This document shows, piece by piece, positions 1 to 8,200 of a stretch of 59,000 nucleotides of DNA. The stretch is from NCBI GenBank assembly GCA_964416425.1, contig CAYQEC010000013.1, forward strand, positions 1 through 59,000, given 5' to 3'. Position numbers and translations under genes: made by a program. Every line of letters starts with the position of its first letter. Positions within the stretch are counted from its first letter, which is position 1. The DNA is from CAYQEC01 sp964416425 (GTDB taxonomy: Bacteria > Actinomycetota > Acidimicrobiia > Spongiisociales > UBA5794). The notes under the pieces were generated by a model. The model searched no databases. It saw only the letters and a program-made list of their open reading frames with translations, and was not told where the DNA came from.

Positions 1-155
1 GGATCGATGCCGGCCCTGACCACCAGAACGCCCGCGAGGCCCGATGATCGTTGGACCCGCGGGCGATCGGCTCTCTGCCATCGCTTCCCGGCCACGTGCC
101 TTCGCGTGCCCGACCACTTGGAGGGACCGCCTCAGGGGGTTCCGGCGCTGCTGCG

Positions 156-847
156 TCAGAAGAGGAGATGCAGCCGAGCCCATCCCCACGCCACGTGCCA
201 CAAGGCGTAGTAGACGAGGCGGGTCGTGTACATCGGAACGAACCCGAAACGTCGAAAGATGGAGAGCTGCACCGCACCGAACACCAGGAGGTGCAGGCCC
301 GTGAACACCTTCAGGGCCGGCGAGGCCGCAATCACCACCTGGAAGATGGCCTCGATCGACACGACCCCGATCGCCATGGACCAGAACCGCACGTTCGAGT
401 CGACCCGCCATCCCCCCCCAGGAGGGCGACGAGGACCGCGAAGGGCACGGCATGGAGGCAGACCTCAACGAAGAAGGCCACCGACGGATAGAAGAAGAGC
501 GCATCGGGGAGGTGCACGTTGGTGTCCTGCGGGAAACGCAGCGTGAGATCGGCGATGACGGCGATCACGAAGAACAGCGGAGCAATCGCCGCCGCGATCT
601 TGATCCCGGCCCACCAGCCGGTCGGGCTGACGACCTCGAACCACTCCCGCGACATCAGGTAGCCGAGGCTCCCGAAACCCAGGATCGACGCCACGGCGAT
701 CACGGCGATCGGATTCAGCTTGCCGAAGTACGGCTCGTAAACCGACTGATCGATCCGAGCCTGGATCACCGTAAGGCCGAGAACGACGACTGCGAGAAGG
801 CCGAGCACGACGTATTGCCCGGTTGGAGCAGCTGCCTTGGAGATCAC
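156..847 (-). pseudogene. Polytopic membrane protein split by a frameshift in a G8 run
   Basis: Two overlapping minus-strand frames make one protein of about 230 aa. The first part begins at a GTG at 847, with GGGAG upstream, and has about four hydrophobic helices up to VALLGG. The reading then goes out of frame in a run of eight C on the plus strand (412-419). One more base there would join it to the second part, which continues with WRVDSNVRFWSMAIG and two more helices, ending at 156. I do not recognise the family. A homopolymer slip could equally be a sequencing error or a true inactivation. There is no operon partner; the next gene downstream lies outside the window or is absent. Confidence 0.6.
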
Positions 848-1257
848 TCACACTCCCGCGGGTGCCGCGTTCGATCATAGAGAGGACGACCTTCCGGGAG
901 GCCACGATCGCCGGATCGGCAGCGGCGCCGACCACCATTCCGCGGTGCCGCGTTCTCATCGACCCGGCGGCTCGATCACCTCTCCGATCCGGATCTGGTG
1001 GACCTCGACGATCTCGTCGCCGGACTCGGTCTGCAGACCATCACCGTAAAGGTCGACGGAATGGCGCCGGCCCTGTCCACCGACCGGCCGTGGCCCTGAT
1101 GTGTCGATGCAGCCGGAGACATCGACGCTGATGCCGATCATCTTCCTGGTTGCGAAGAGCCCGATCCGGCTCGCCGGTCCCGCTCGCCGTGCTGGCCGCC
1201 CACCTCCGTAATGCGTTTGGGCGAGCAAATGATCGGATGAAGCTGACAGCGAGCCGC
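848..1257. other. Gene-poor stretch with a possible 3' gene remnant
   Basis: I find no complete gene between the frameshifted membrane protein and the HNH gene. The minus-strand frame ending at 956 (roughly 956-1150) reads convincingly over its last 35 codons, for example GDGLQTESGDEIVEVHQIR then IGEVIEPPGR, with actinobacterial-type codons. Upstream of that it loses its coding character and has no credible start. It may be the 3' end of a decayed gene, or chance in high-GC DNA. Confidence 0.25.
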
Positions 1258-2163
1258 TCACGTGCTGTCGGTTCGATAGGCCGGTCTGGTCGGCCAGCCG
1301 TCGAGGACACGAAACGTCATAGGGATGGGTTCCGGCCGTTGGTCGAGTTCCGTGTAGAGGGCAGCACTATCGCCACCGCGTGCGGGCAGGAAGATTGACT
1401 CGCCATTGATCGCCACCGCGATGCACCTTGGTTCCGTTGTGCTTTCCAGGAAGGCTCTGCCGTCAAACCTGTCGAGTTCGACTGTGTAGCCGTTGCGTAG
1501 GAGAAACGGTCCGGGAAGTAGGTCCTCCTTTGGTTGCTGTATCTGGGCCCGAATGGGCTCGAGGTTCGTGGTGAAGGCGTACGAGTAGCCGAGTTCGGCG
1601 AATGCGACCAGGTAGCCGACACGCAGCAGCGCGACTCTGACTCGGCGCTTGTTGTAGCTGACCACCGACTGAGCCTGGGCTTCCCAGTTGCCGGGCTTCC
1701 GAAGTGCCGTGATCACGCGGTCTAGGGAGATTGGATCGTTGAAACGTCCAGACACTTCGAAGCGTGGCGCGCCAGCCTTCTCGTCGTGGTATAGCTGACC
1801 TTGAAGGTGCTCCCCAGCGAGACTGATCTGGATCCGCTCGGCGGGTGCTCCGGGTGCGCCGATCCGTCGGAGGCGCGTGCGCCGGTCAAGATGACTGTCG
1901 AGTTCGGTGCCGGCTCGACTATTGCATGAGTGGCACGTGAGCAGTTTCAGGAAGGGCCCGGACTGGTTCCGCGGCGGGACGTGCTCGATCGTGAGTCTGG
2001 GGGGCCTTGTGGCCAGAGCGCTCTCGGGGAAGGCTCCCAGGCATAACGGGCATACGTAGGCATCGAGGAGTTCCGGGTGCTGGCGAGCGATATCGGGTCG
2101 GACCGAATGGAAAGCGCTGGCCCCGTCGATGAACAGCTGGTGCCGCAGGTCTTCCTTTTTCAC
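1258..2163 (-). CDS. HNH-type zinc-finger nuclease-like protein
   Basis: A 301-aa protein whose first 90 residues carry an HNH-like zinc site: CPLC (C38, C41), the metal-finger segment LTIEHVPPRNQ (H61) and CHSCNS (C77, C80, N81). This is the usual layout of HNH endonucleases of defence and mobile-DNA type. The remaining 210 residues are a domain I do not recognise, mixed alpha/beta with no membrane segments. The start is a GTG without a clear Shine-Dalgarno sequence. Third-position GC is visibly lower than in the metabolic genes of the window, and the neighbours are broken genes, so horizontal acquisition is likely. A DNA target or defence role is inference; the family also includes proteins of unknown activity. 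Confidence 0.7.
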   Translation of the reverse strand: MKKEDLRHQLFIDGASAFHSVRPDIARQHPELLDAYVCPLCLGAFPESALATRPPRLTIEHVPPRNQSGPFLKLLTCHSCNSRAGTELDSHLDRRTRLRRIGAPGAPAERIQISLAGEHLQGQLYHDEKAGAPRFEVSGRFNDPISLDRVITALRKPGNWEAQAQSVVSYNKRRVRVALLRVGYLVAFAELGYSYAFTTNLEPIRAQIQQPKEDLLPGPFLLRNGYTVELDRFDGRAFLESTTEPRCIAVAINGESIFLPARGGDSAALYTELDQRPEPIPMTFRVLDGWPTRPAYRTDST

Positions 2164-2214
2164 ATCGCTAACGGTAGGTCCGCCTGCCCGTTTGGGACGC
2201 GTGGCGTCGCCGCG

Positions 2215-2253
2215 TCCGGAGGCGTCCCGACCCGATGCGGGAGCGCCTCCGGA
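2215..2253. terminator. Hairpin downstream of the ABC remnant
   Basis: The arms TCCGGAGGCG (2215-2224) and GCGCCTCCGGA (2243-2253) pair through about 9-10 bp around a loop of about 18 nt. It sits in the gap between the ABC exporter remnant and the HNH gene, where a minus-strand terminator for the exporter would be expected. No clear U-tract follows. Confidence 0.35.
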
Positions 2254-2265
2254 TGGCGCGGTGCC

Positions 2266-3130
2266 TCAGGCTCGCACCTCCTGTTTCATGAAGGCGACGT
2301 AGCCGAAGGCGAAGATGACGACGGTGGCCGCGGCGAGGCCGACGAGCTGGGGCCACACCAGCAACAGGCTCTGACCGAGGCTGAGGTCGGAGACCACGGC
2401 CCGGTCGAGCTGGGCGAGCGTGACGAGCCCGACGCTCCGTACCCCGGGGTCGAGGAGCGCGCTGGCGGTCCCGTCGTAGAGCTCGACCGGCGAGAAGCGG
2501 GAGATGGTCAGCTCGGTCCGGGCGTAGCAGACGCATCGCCCGGTCGGCGGGAACGCTGACCCGAAACCGGTTCGCCCCCACCATCCGGACCTCCTCGACG
2601 CCGATCGGCGCCGCCCCACCAACGGCCGCCTGAATCGCTTCCCAGGTGCTGTCGGAGACGAATTCGAACACGCTGAGGCCGCCACCGAGGTCCTTAGCGA
2701 GATCGGCGGCGCTGCCCTCGGCGACCACCCGCCCGGCGACGAAGATCGCCATGTGATCGCACGTCTGTTGCACGTGATGCAACAGGTGGCTGGTGAGCAG
2801 GACCGCTCTGCCCTCGACCCGGGCGAGGCGGACGATCAACGCCTGCATCTCGATGACACCCTCCGGGTCGATCCCCATCATCGGGCTCGTCGAGGATCAC
2901 CACCAGCGGGTCCTTGACCAGGGTGTCGGCGAGACCGAGACGTTGCCGCATGCCCCGCGAGTAGCTGCCGACCATCCGATCGGCGACATCCGCCAACCCG
3001 ACTTCGGCGAGCAAGTCGTCGATCCTACCCTCGGCCTCGTCGTCGGGAATCTCGTTGAGGCGAGCGGTGTAGCGCAGGTTCTGGCGGCCGGTGAGCTGGT
3101 CGTAGAGCCAGGCAAACCCCTCGAGGGAGG
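2266..3130 (-). pseudogene. Decayed ABC-2 exporter: ATPase and permease ends fused by deletion
   Basis: Reading on the minus strand, an ATPase frame (from about 3116) has the part after the Q-loop, the signature region GSYSRGMRQRLGLA and Walker B LVVILDEP. It then shifts frame by one base near 2882 and continues as MMGIDPEGVIEM with the H-loop LLTSHLLHHVQ. Near 2525 the ATPase stops and a third frame gives only the C-terminal end of an ABC-2 permease, with LSLGQSLLLVWPQL and the terminal FMKQEVRA. Walker A and most of the permease are missing. An exporter operon has therefore lost its 5' end, gained a frameshift and lost the DNA between the two genes. It cannot be functional as read. Confidence 0.8.
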
Positions 3131-3239
3131 ACCCGGGTACATGACGCTCGTCGAGGTCGCCCCCCTCGGTGACGGCGCCTGGGCGGTGGTCTCCTGGACG
3201 GGGTCCGGCTGCTGAGGAACGCCCGGCTGGCGCCACGGT

Positions 3240-4409
3240 CTACCGCATGGGGGCATCGGTCGCAGTGAAGAGCTGCACGTATTCGTCGTAGATCCATGAA
3301 CGATTCCGACGGCGGCCGGTCCATTCCCTGAGGAGTCCGACATCTTCGAGTCTGGACAGGAGGCTGTCGGCAGTCGGTTGCGAGACACCGAGGATCCGCT
3401 GCACGGTAGGTGAGTTCACGACGGGTGTTGAGAACAGGGAGTCGTGAAGCCGGAGAGCGTTGCCGCTCCTCCCCCCCAGCCCCGATAGCGTCATCCTGTC
3501 TCTCTCCCGAAGCTTCAGGATGCTCTGGACGGTCTCGGTCGCTTCCGACGCGACGTCACGCACACCAGTGACGAAATACAGAAGCCACCCTTCCCAGTCG
3601 CCGCCGTCACGGGTCGCCTGGAGCCGCGAGTAGTACTCGCTTCGGTGCTTCCGGAAGTAGATCGACAGATACAGAAGTGGCTTCGAGAGGATCCCACGCT
3701 CCGTGAGGAGGAAGGTCACGAGAAGCCGCCCAACTCGCCCGTTCCCATCCAGAAACGGATGGATCGTCTCGAACTGGGCATGGAGTAGGCCGATATGGAT
3801 GAGCGGTGGAAGAATCACGCTGGGATCGTGGATCGCCTTCTCCCATTGATCGAGTGCTACCCACATGTCATCCACGGTGGGCGGCACATACCTCGCGTTG
3901 GCGGGCGAGTTGCCACCTATCCAGTTCTGGCTGCACCGTATCTCGCCTGGAGTTCTCGCAGGCTCGCCACCGCGGACATCCCTCATCAAGCCGGCATGGA
4001 TCTCCTTCACGAGTCGGAGGGACACCGGGAGCTCATCGAGACGTTCTAGACCACGACGCATCGCCGTCACGTAGTTCAGGATCTCCTGAACATCACTCCG
4101 CCGCTCCTGGGCGATCGACGGCTCCGCGTCAACCTCGAGTGCTTCGAGAAGCGTCGCTTGTGTCCCCTCGATCTGGCTCGAGGTCGTAGCTTCCTGAAAG
4201 ACGTACATGGCGATGAAATGATCGACGGCGGGAAGGACCGACGCCGCTCCGTCGAGCCGGGCGAGTGCCCGATCTGCTCTGCCAAGTTCGACGAGGAACT
4301 CATCATCGATGGTCAGATCGGTGGGCGGAAACGGGGCCGGGACGAACGCGTCGTACCCGGCAGGTTGTCGCCGATAGAATCCGCTTCGGGTGCTGGTCTG
4401 TTCTGGCAT
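3240..4409 (-). CDS. Fic-domain AMP-transferase with winged-helix C-terminus
   Basis: A 389-aa Fic protein of the Fic_N-Fic-wHTH type. The catalytic loop HPFLDGNGRVGR (217-228) matches the full HxFx(D/E)GNGRxxR motif, so the AMP-transfer chemistry (AMP from ATP onto a protein hydroxyl) should be intact. The motif SSQIEG (77-82) matches the autoinhibitory helix (S/T)xxxE(G/N) placed N-terminally, as in class II Fic proteins. The last 80 residues resemble a winged helix (VVNSPTVQRILGVSQPTADS). I chose the ATG at 4409, preceded by AGGGA; an in-frame ATG at 4484 would add 25 residues. Codon use is less GC-biased than in neighbouring genes. No antitoxin gene is adjacent, as expected for a self-inhibited enzyme. 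The target is unknown. Confidence 0.9.
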   Translation of the reverse strand: MPEQTSTRSGFYRRQPAGYDAFVPAPFPPTDLTIDDEFLVELGRADRALARLDGAASVLPAVDHFIAMYVFQEATTSSQIEGTQATLLEALEVDAEPSIAQERRSDVQEILNYVTAMRRGLERLDELPVSLRLVKEIHAGLMRDVRGGEPARTPGEIRCSQNWIGGNSPANARYVPPTVDDMWVALDQWEKAIHDPSVILPPLIHIGLLHAQFETIHPFLDGNGRVGRLLVTFLLTERGILSKPLLYLSIYFRKHRSEYYSRLQATRDGGDWEGWLLYFVTGVRDVASEATETVQSILKLRERDRMTLSGLGGRSGNALRLHDSLFSTPVVNSPTVQRILGVSQPTADSLLSRLEDVGLLREWTGRRRNRSWIYDEYVQLFTATDAPMR

Positions 4410-4514
4410 GGACAAATGGGTCCCTATGTCCGAACGAATCTTAGACAAGATGAGAGTCAATGTCTTATATAGCACCGAGGGCAAGATAGCGCCGGTTATC
4501 CGACACCGAGATGA

Positions 4515-4646
4515 ACCATCCCCACCGTCGTCGAGCCCGGCGTCGCCGTCATGATCGAAGCGTTCGATGCCGACGGATCATCGCTCGGAACCTGGGATTT
4601 CGAGATCCGGGCGCCGGTTACCCCGTCGGGAGCAGGTAGCGGATGA
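4515..4646 (+). pseudogene. Possible 3' remnant of a secreted or surface protein gene
   Basis: A plus-strand frame between the Fic gene and the nitronate monooxygenase reads TIPTVVEPGVAVMIEAFDAD and then GSSLGTWDFEIRAPV before a stop at 4644-4646. It looks like the end of a beta-sandwich domain with normal high-GC codons. There is a stop immediately before it and no start. It overlaps the 3' end of the gene on the other strand by 29 nt. The length (43 codons) is too short for certainty. Confidence 0.3.
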
Positions 4647-6045
4647 CGTCGGACGCGGTGTAGGTCTCGGCGCCCGGCGGCAGGAACCGGGCCACGTTGG
4701 CGACGTCGTCGCCGGAGGTGACGAGCCGCCCCTCCGATTCGCCGGTACGGCGGATCTGCCCCATCCCGATGTTCGCCATCAGGGCGTTGCAGAGGCACTT
4801 GCGGCCCACCATTTCCTCCTCGGCGCCGCCCTTGCGCAGGAAGTCGGCCTCGGGCTCCGAGGGGCAACGCCACCCGAGGGTGCCGTCTTCGCGGCGGTAG
4901 GCGGTGCGGAGGTACCCGAGGTCGCAGATCCGGTTGCGTTTCTCGTACTCGGCGGGCTCGGACATGGTGCCCTCGATCGGGACCACCTTGAAGGGGAACC
5001 CCGTCGGCGATGCCACCGGGTCGGTGAAGACCCGGGCACGCTTGTCCTGGCTCAACTTGAGTACGTGCCGCTTCACGTCGTCCTCGAAACCCGACTCCTC
5101 GCAGTAGGCGAAGGCGGTGCCGACCTGCACCCCGGCTGCTCCCAGCTCGAGGGCTTCGGTGATCTTCTCGGGCTCGGCCCGTGACCCGGCGAGCCAGAAC
5201 GGCAGTCCCAGCTCCCGGATCGCCTCCAGATCCGGAACGTCCCGCTCCCCGTAGCGGGGCTCACCCTCCTCGGTCAGCTCGAGGCGCCCGCGGGGTGGAG
5301 CGTTGTGGCCGCCGGCCGATGGAGCCTCCACGACGAATCCGTCCACCGGCGGAGAGACCTTGCGGGCCAGCATGATGGCCAGCACGTGAGAGGAGACGAT
5401 GGCGAGGAACTTGGGCCGGCTCACGGGAGGCAGCGACCCGCCGGCGTACTCCACCGGGTCGAAGGAGGTGGTGTACTCCTCGCCCGGCATGGCGTCCTTC
5501 ACATCCAGCTTCTGTTCCACCCGCAGCCCCCGAGCCAGCCGGTCGAGGAACGCGGGAATCGCCTTCGGGATCCCGGCGCCCATGAGTACGTAATCGACCC
5601 CGGCGAGCATCGCCCCGTACAGCGACGGCAAGGTCGGGAGTTGGATCTTCTCCAGGAAGTTGATGCCGACCGGTCTCCCGTGGCCCTCCTTCGCCAGGAA
5701 CACCTCGACGAAGTTGGAGGCGACGAGGAGATCGAGGAGGCGGCGCGACGGCTCCGCCTTCGGGGTCGGCTTCGCCTTGTACGGCTCGGTGGCACGTTTG
5801 CCGCCGGGCACGAAGTAGTGGTCGAGGATGCGTCGCGCGACATCCGGCACGGGAAAGGCGCGGAGGGCGCGGCGGATGTGACCTTCGAGATCACCCAATT
5901 GCAGCCGTCGCACGAGGATGGTGTCGATGCCGGTGCCCGAGACGACGCCGAGTTGGCCCGCTCCCGAAACGGCACTCGCGAGCCTCCATCCGGAGACTCC
6001 CACCCCCATGCCACCCTGGATGATCACCGGGAGTGCGCGGGGCAT
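4618..6045 (-). CDS. Nitronate monooxygenase-like FMN oxidoreductase
   Basis: A 475-aa protein of the 2-nitropropane dioxygenase/NMO TIM-barrel family, which binds FMN. The N-terminus PVIIQGGMGVGVSG is the family's first strand and loop. VVEAPSAGGHNAP and the segment ELGAAGVQVGTAFA are the phosphate-binding and flavin-contact regions. The protein is longer than simple NMOs (about 330-380 aa) and has a C-terminal extension with four cysteines (C in ICDLGY, WRCPSE, RKCLCN) that might bind metal. Enzymes of this group oxidise nitronates or act as enoyl reductases; the true substrate cannot be read here. It stands alone, with no coupled neighbour. Confidence 0.8.
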   Translation of the reverse strand: MPRALPVIIQGGMGVGVSGWRLASAVSGAGQLGVVSGTGIDTILVRRLQLGDLEGHIRRALRAFPVPDVARRILDHYFVPGGKRATEPYKAKPTPKAEPSRRLLDLLVASNFVEVFLAKEGHGRPVGINFLEKIQLPTLPSLYGAMLAGVDYVLMGAGIPKAIPAFLDRLARGLRVEQKLDVKDAMPGEEYTTSFDPVEYAGGSLPPVSRPKFLAIVSSHVLAIMLARKVSPPVDGFVVEAPSAGGHNAPPRGRLELTEEGEPRYGERDVPDLEAIRELGLPFWLAGSRAEPEKITEALELGAAGVQVGTAFAYCEESGFEDDVKRHVLKLSQDKRARVFTDPVASPTGFPFKVVPIEGTMSEPAEYEKRNRICDLGYLRTAYRREDGTLGWRCPSEPEADFLRKGGAEEEMVGRKCLCNALMANIGMGQIRRTGESEGRLVTSGDDVANVARFLPPGAETYTASDVIRYLLPTG

Positions 6046-6181
6046 TGCCGCATGCTAGAGGTCCCGGTGCCGATTCGGGTCGTCGATCTGGTACATGCCG
6101 GGACTCGAATGGATTCCGCCATCCGGTGTACTGTCACGAATTCGAGGAACCGTTCAAGCACCAATGGCCGAGGGAGGATCA

Positions 6182-7114
6182 GTGAACGATAACGGAGCTG
6201 CCGCAGAGCGCCTCTTCGGGGGCATCGAGGCAGGAGGCACCAAGTTCGTCTGCGTCGTAGGCACCGGCCCCGACGACATCCGGGCCAAGACCCGCATCGA
6301 CACCACCCGCCCCGAGCCCACCCTCGACCACACCATCCGGTTCTTCCGCGAGTTCGAATCCTCCGGCGCCGAGATCGCCGCGATCGGGATCGCCTCCTTC
6401 GGCCCCGTCGAGCTGCGGGAGCGGGAATCGGACTACGGCTACATCACCCGGACTCCCAAACCTCACTGGTCCCACACCGACATGGTCGGCCCAATCGCCG
6501 CCGCCCTCGACGTCCCCATCGGGTTCGACACCGACGTCAATGCCGCGGCGCTCGCCGAGGGCCGCTGGGGAGCGAGCCGCGGCCTCGACACCCACGTCTA
6601 CGTCACCGTCGGCACCGGCATCGGTGGCGGAGTGGTGGCCAACGGCGGGGCGGTGCACGGTCTCGTCCACCCCGAGATCGGCCACGTCTACGTTCCCCGC
6701 GTGGAGGGCGACACCTACGGCGGCGGCTGCCCCTACCACGACGACTGCCTCGAAGGCATGGCCAGCGGGTTCGCCATGAACGAGCGGTGGGAACGGCGCG
6801 CCGAGGAGCTGGAGGGTGACGCCTTCGACGCCGCCCTCGCCATGGAAGCCACCTACCTGGCGTCGGGGTTCCGCAACATCGTCTACGCCATCGCCCCGGA
6901 ACGGATCGTGGTCGGCGGCGGCGTCTCCGAGATGCCCGGGCTCATCCCGCTCGTCCGCAGCAAGCTCGTCGAACGGCTCGGTGGCTACCCCGGCCTTCCC
7001 GAACACGCCGGCGACGATTTCGTGGTCCCGGCTCAGCTCGGCTCCGGCGCCGGTTCGGCCGGGTCCCTCGTCCTCGCCGAACTCGCCCTGCAGCGCCGGT
7101 TCGCCACCGGTTGA
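6182..7114 (+). CDS. ROK-family sugar kinase, fructokinase-like
   Basis: A 310-aa ROK kinase that phosphorylates a hexose with ATP. The ATP-binding loop GGIEAGGTKF is at 13-22, the catalytic Asp lies in DTDVNAAALAEG (D118) and the second phosphate loop is VGTGIGGG. The zinc site H168 followed by C183-P-Y-H186-D-D-C189 is complete. The layout and the GGIEAGGTKF start resemble the Bacillus fructokinase ScrK/GmuE branch more than glucokinase, so fructose is the likely substrate. I start at the GTG at 6182, five bases after GGGAGG; the longer frame from 6095 has no ribosome site. There are no sugar transporter or regulator genes beside it. Confidence 0.85.
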   Translation: MNDNGAAAERLFGGIEAGGTKFVCVVGTGPDDIRAKTRIDTTRPEPTLDHTIRFFREFESSGAEIAAIGIASFGPVELRERESDYGYITRTPKPHWSHTDMVGPIAAALDVPIGFDTDVNAAALAEGRWGASRGLDTHVYVTVGTGIGGGVVANGGAVHGLVHPEIGHVYVPRVEGDTYGGGCPYHDDCLEGMASGFAMNERWERRAEELEGDAFDAALAMEATYLASGFRNIVYAIAPERIVVGGGVSEMPGLIPLVRSKLVERLGGYPGLPEHAGDDFVVPAQLGSGAGSAGSLVLAELALQRRFATG

Positions 7115-7145
7115 CCCGCCCCCGCCGGCCGCGCCCGCGGCGGCC

Positions 7146-7904
7146 CTAGTTGACGTAGTTGAGCGACTGCGCCTTCGCCCAGCGGGTCGCCACCGCGGCG
7201 TAGGAGATCCCGGCTTCCTCGTACTCGTGCCGCACCAGGGCGTCGAGGCTCGCCGCTACCTCGGCGGCCGACTCGTCGAGGGTGAGGTCCCCGTCGCTGA
7301 ACAGCCGCGCCACGCCGGCGTAATCCAGCTCCACCAGCGCCTCGCCCGGGAACCCTTCGAGCCAATCGGACAGCCCGCGAAGCTGGTCGATCACGGCCTC
7401 GTCGAAGCCGGCTTCGTCGAGGACCTCCACCGAATGATCGACCCGCTCCAGCCCGGCCGACACGGTGCACCGGTAGCGGATCGAAAGGCCGTCGCGGGCC
7501 TGGTAGAGCTCCCGCTCCCCGGGATCGAAGAGGGAGAACCAGCGCAGCGGCACGTGCCACGGCGAGGTGAGGATGTAGGACCGTGCCACCGGGGACGAAG
7601 CCCGGAGGCGGGTTAGTTCCCGTGCCGCCGACTCCACCTCGGACGGAGGCACCAGATGCGCTCCCGGATAGGCGTTGCTGAAGGCGAGGAGCCCTTCCAG
7701 CATGCGGAGGCGGGGGAAACGGGGACAGAGGTACTCCCGCCCCTCCCAATCGGTGCGGAACGCGTCGTCGACGGTCGGTTCCTGCCAGACGAAGTGGTCG
7801 TCGGCCCGTGCCACTGTGGCGGCACCTGCGGGGTCACGGTGCACCTCGAATCCCCCGGCCCGGTCGGCCGGGAGGTAGACACGGAGGAACGCCGAAAGGA
7901 TCAT
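7146..7904 (-). CDS. Uncharacterised conserved actinobacterial-type protein
   Basis: A 252-aa soluble protein beginning MILSAFLRVYLPADRAGG. I took the ATG at 7904 because the upstream part of the frame is low-complexity Arg/Pro sequence typical of a shadow. It has no signal peptide, membrane helix or cysteine cluster. Features that can be seen are an aromatic middle segment (SPWHVPLRWFSLFD) and an acidic, Ala-rich C-terminal half that is probably helical. I cannot assign a function. It converges with the sugar kinase and diverges from the E1 gene. Confidence 0.65.
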   Translation of the reverse strand: MILSAFLRVYLPADRAGGFEVHRDPAGAATVARADDHFVWQEPTVDDAFRTDWEGREYLCPRFPRLRMLEGLLAFSNAYPGAHLVPPSEVESAARELTRLRASSPVARSYILTSPWHVPLRWFSLFDPGERELYQARDGLSIRYRCTVSAGLERVDHSVEVLDEAGFDEAVIDQLRGLSDWLEGFPGEALVELDYAGVARLFSDGDLTLDESAAEVAASLDALVRHEYEEAGISYAAVATRWAKAQSLNYVN

Positions 7905-8200
7905 CCGGGGGATGCTAGAAGCCTCGGATCGCTGCGAGAACCGGCCGCCGGCGGGTCGATCGCTAGGATGATGGGTCCGGGCCCAGCACTCCGCGGGTCC
8001 CGCCGCCACGAGGGAGAGCATCCTTGGGATCCGTCGAAGTCGCCGGCCGAGCCGCCCTTCGAGCGATCCCCTCCCCGTTCCCGCCCTCCCGCCGACCCGT
8101 GTCCCCGGCATGGAGTGAAACCTCCACCGCCGGCTGGAAGTCGAACCTGAAGGTGTGCGATCCCGGCCGGGGTGAGCCGCAACGATAGGAGCAGATCGGC

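Noticed and set aside
1..155. Small plus-strand open frames at the left edge
   Set aside because: They are Arg/Pro-rich, overlap one another in several frames, and have no ribosome site or recognisable domain.
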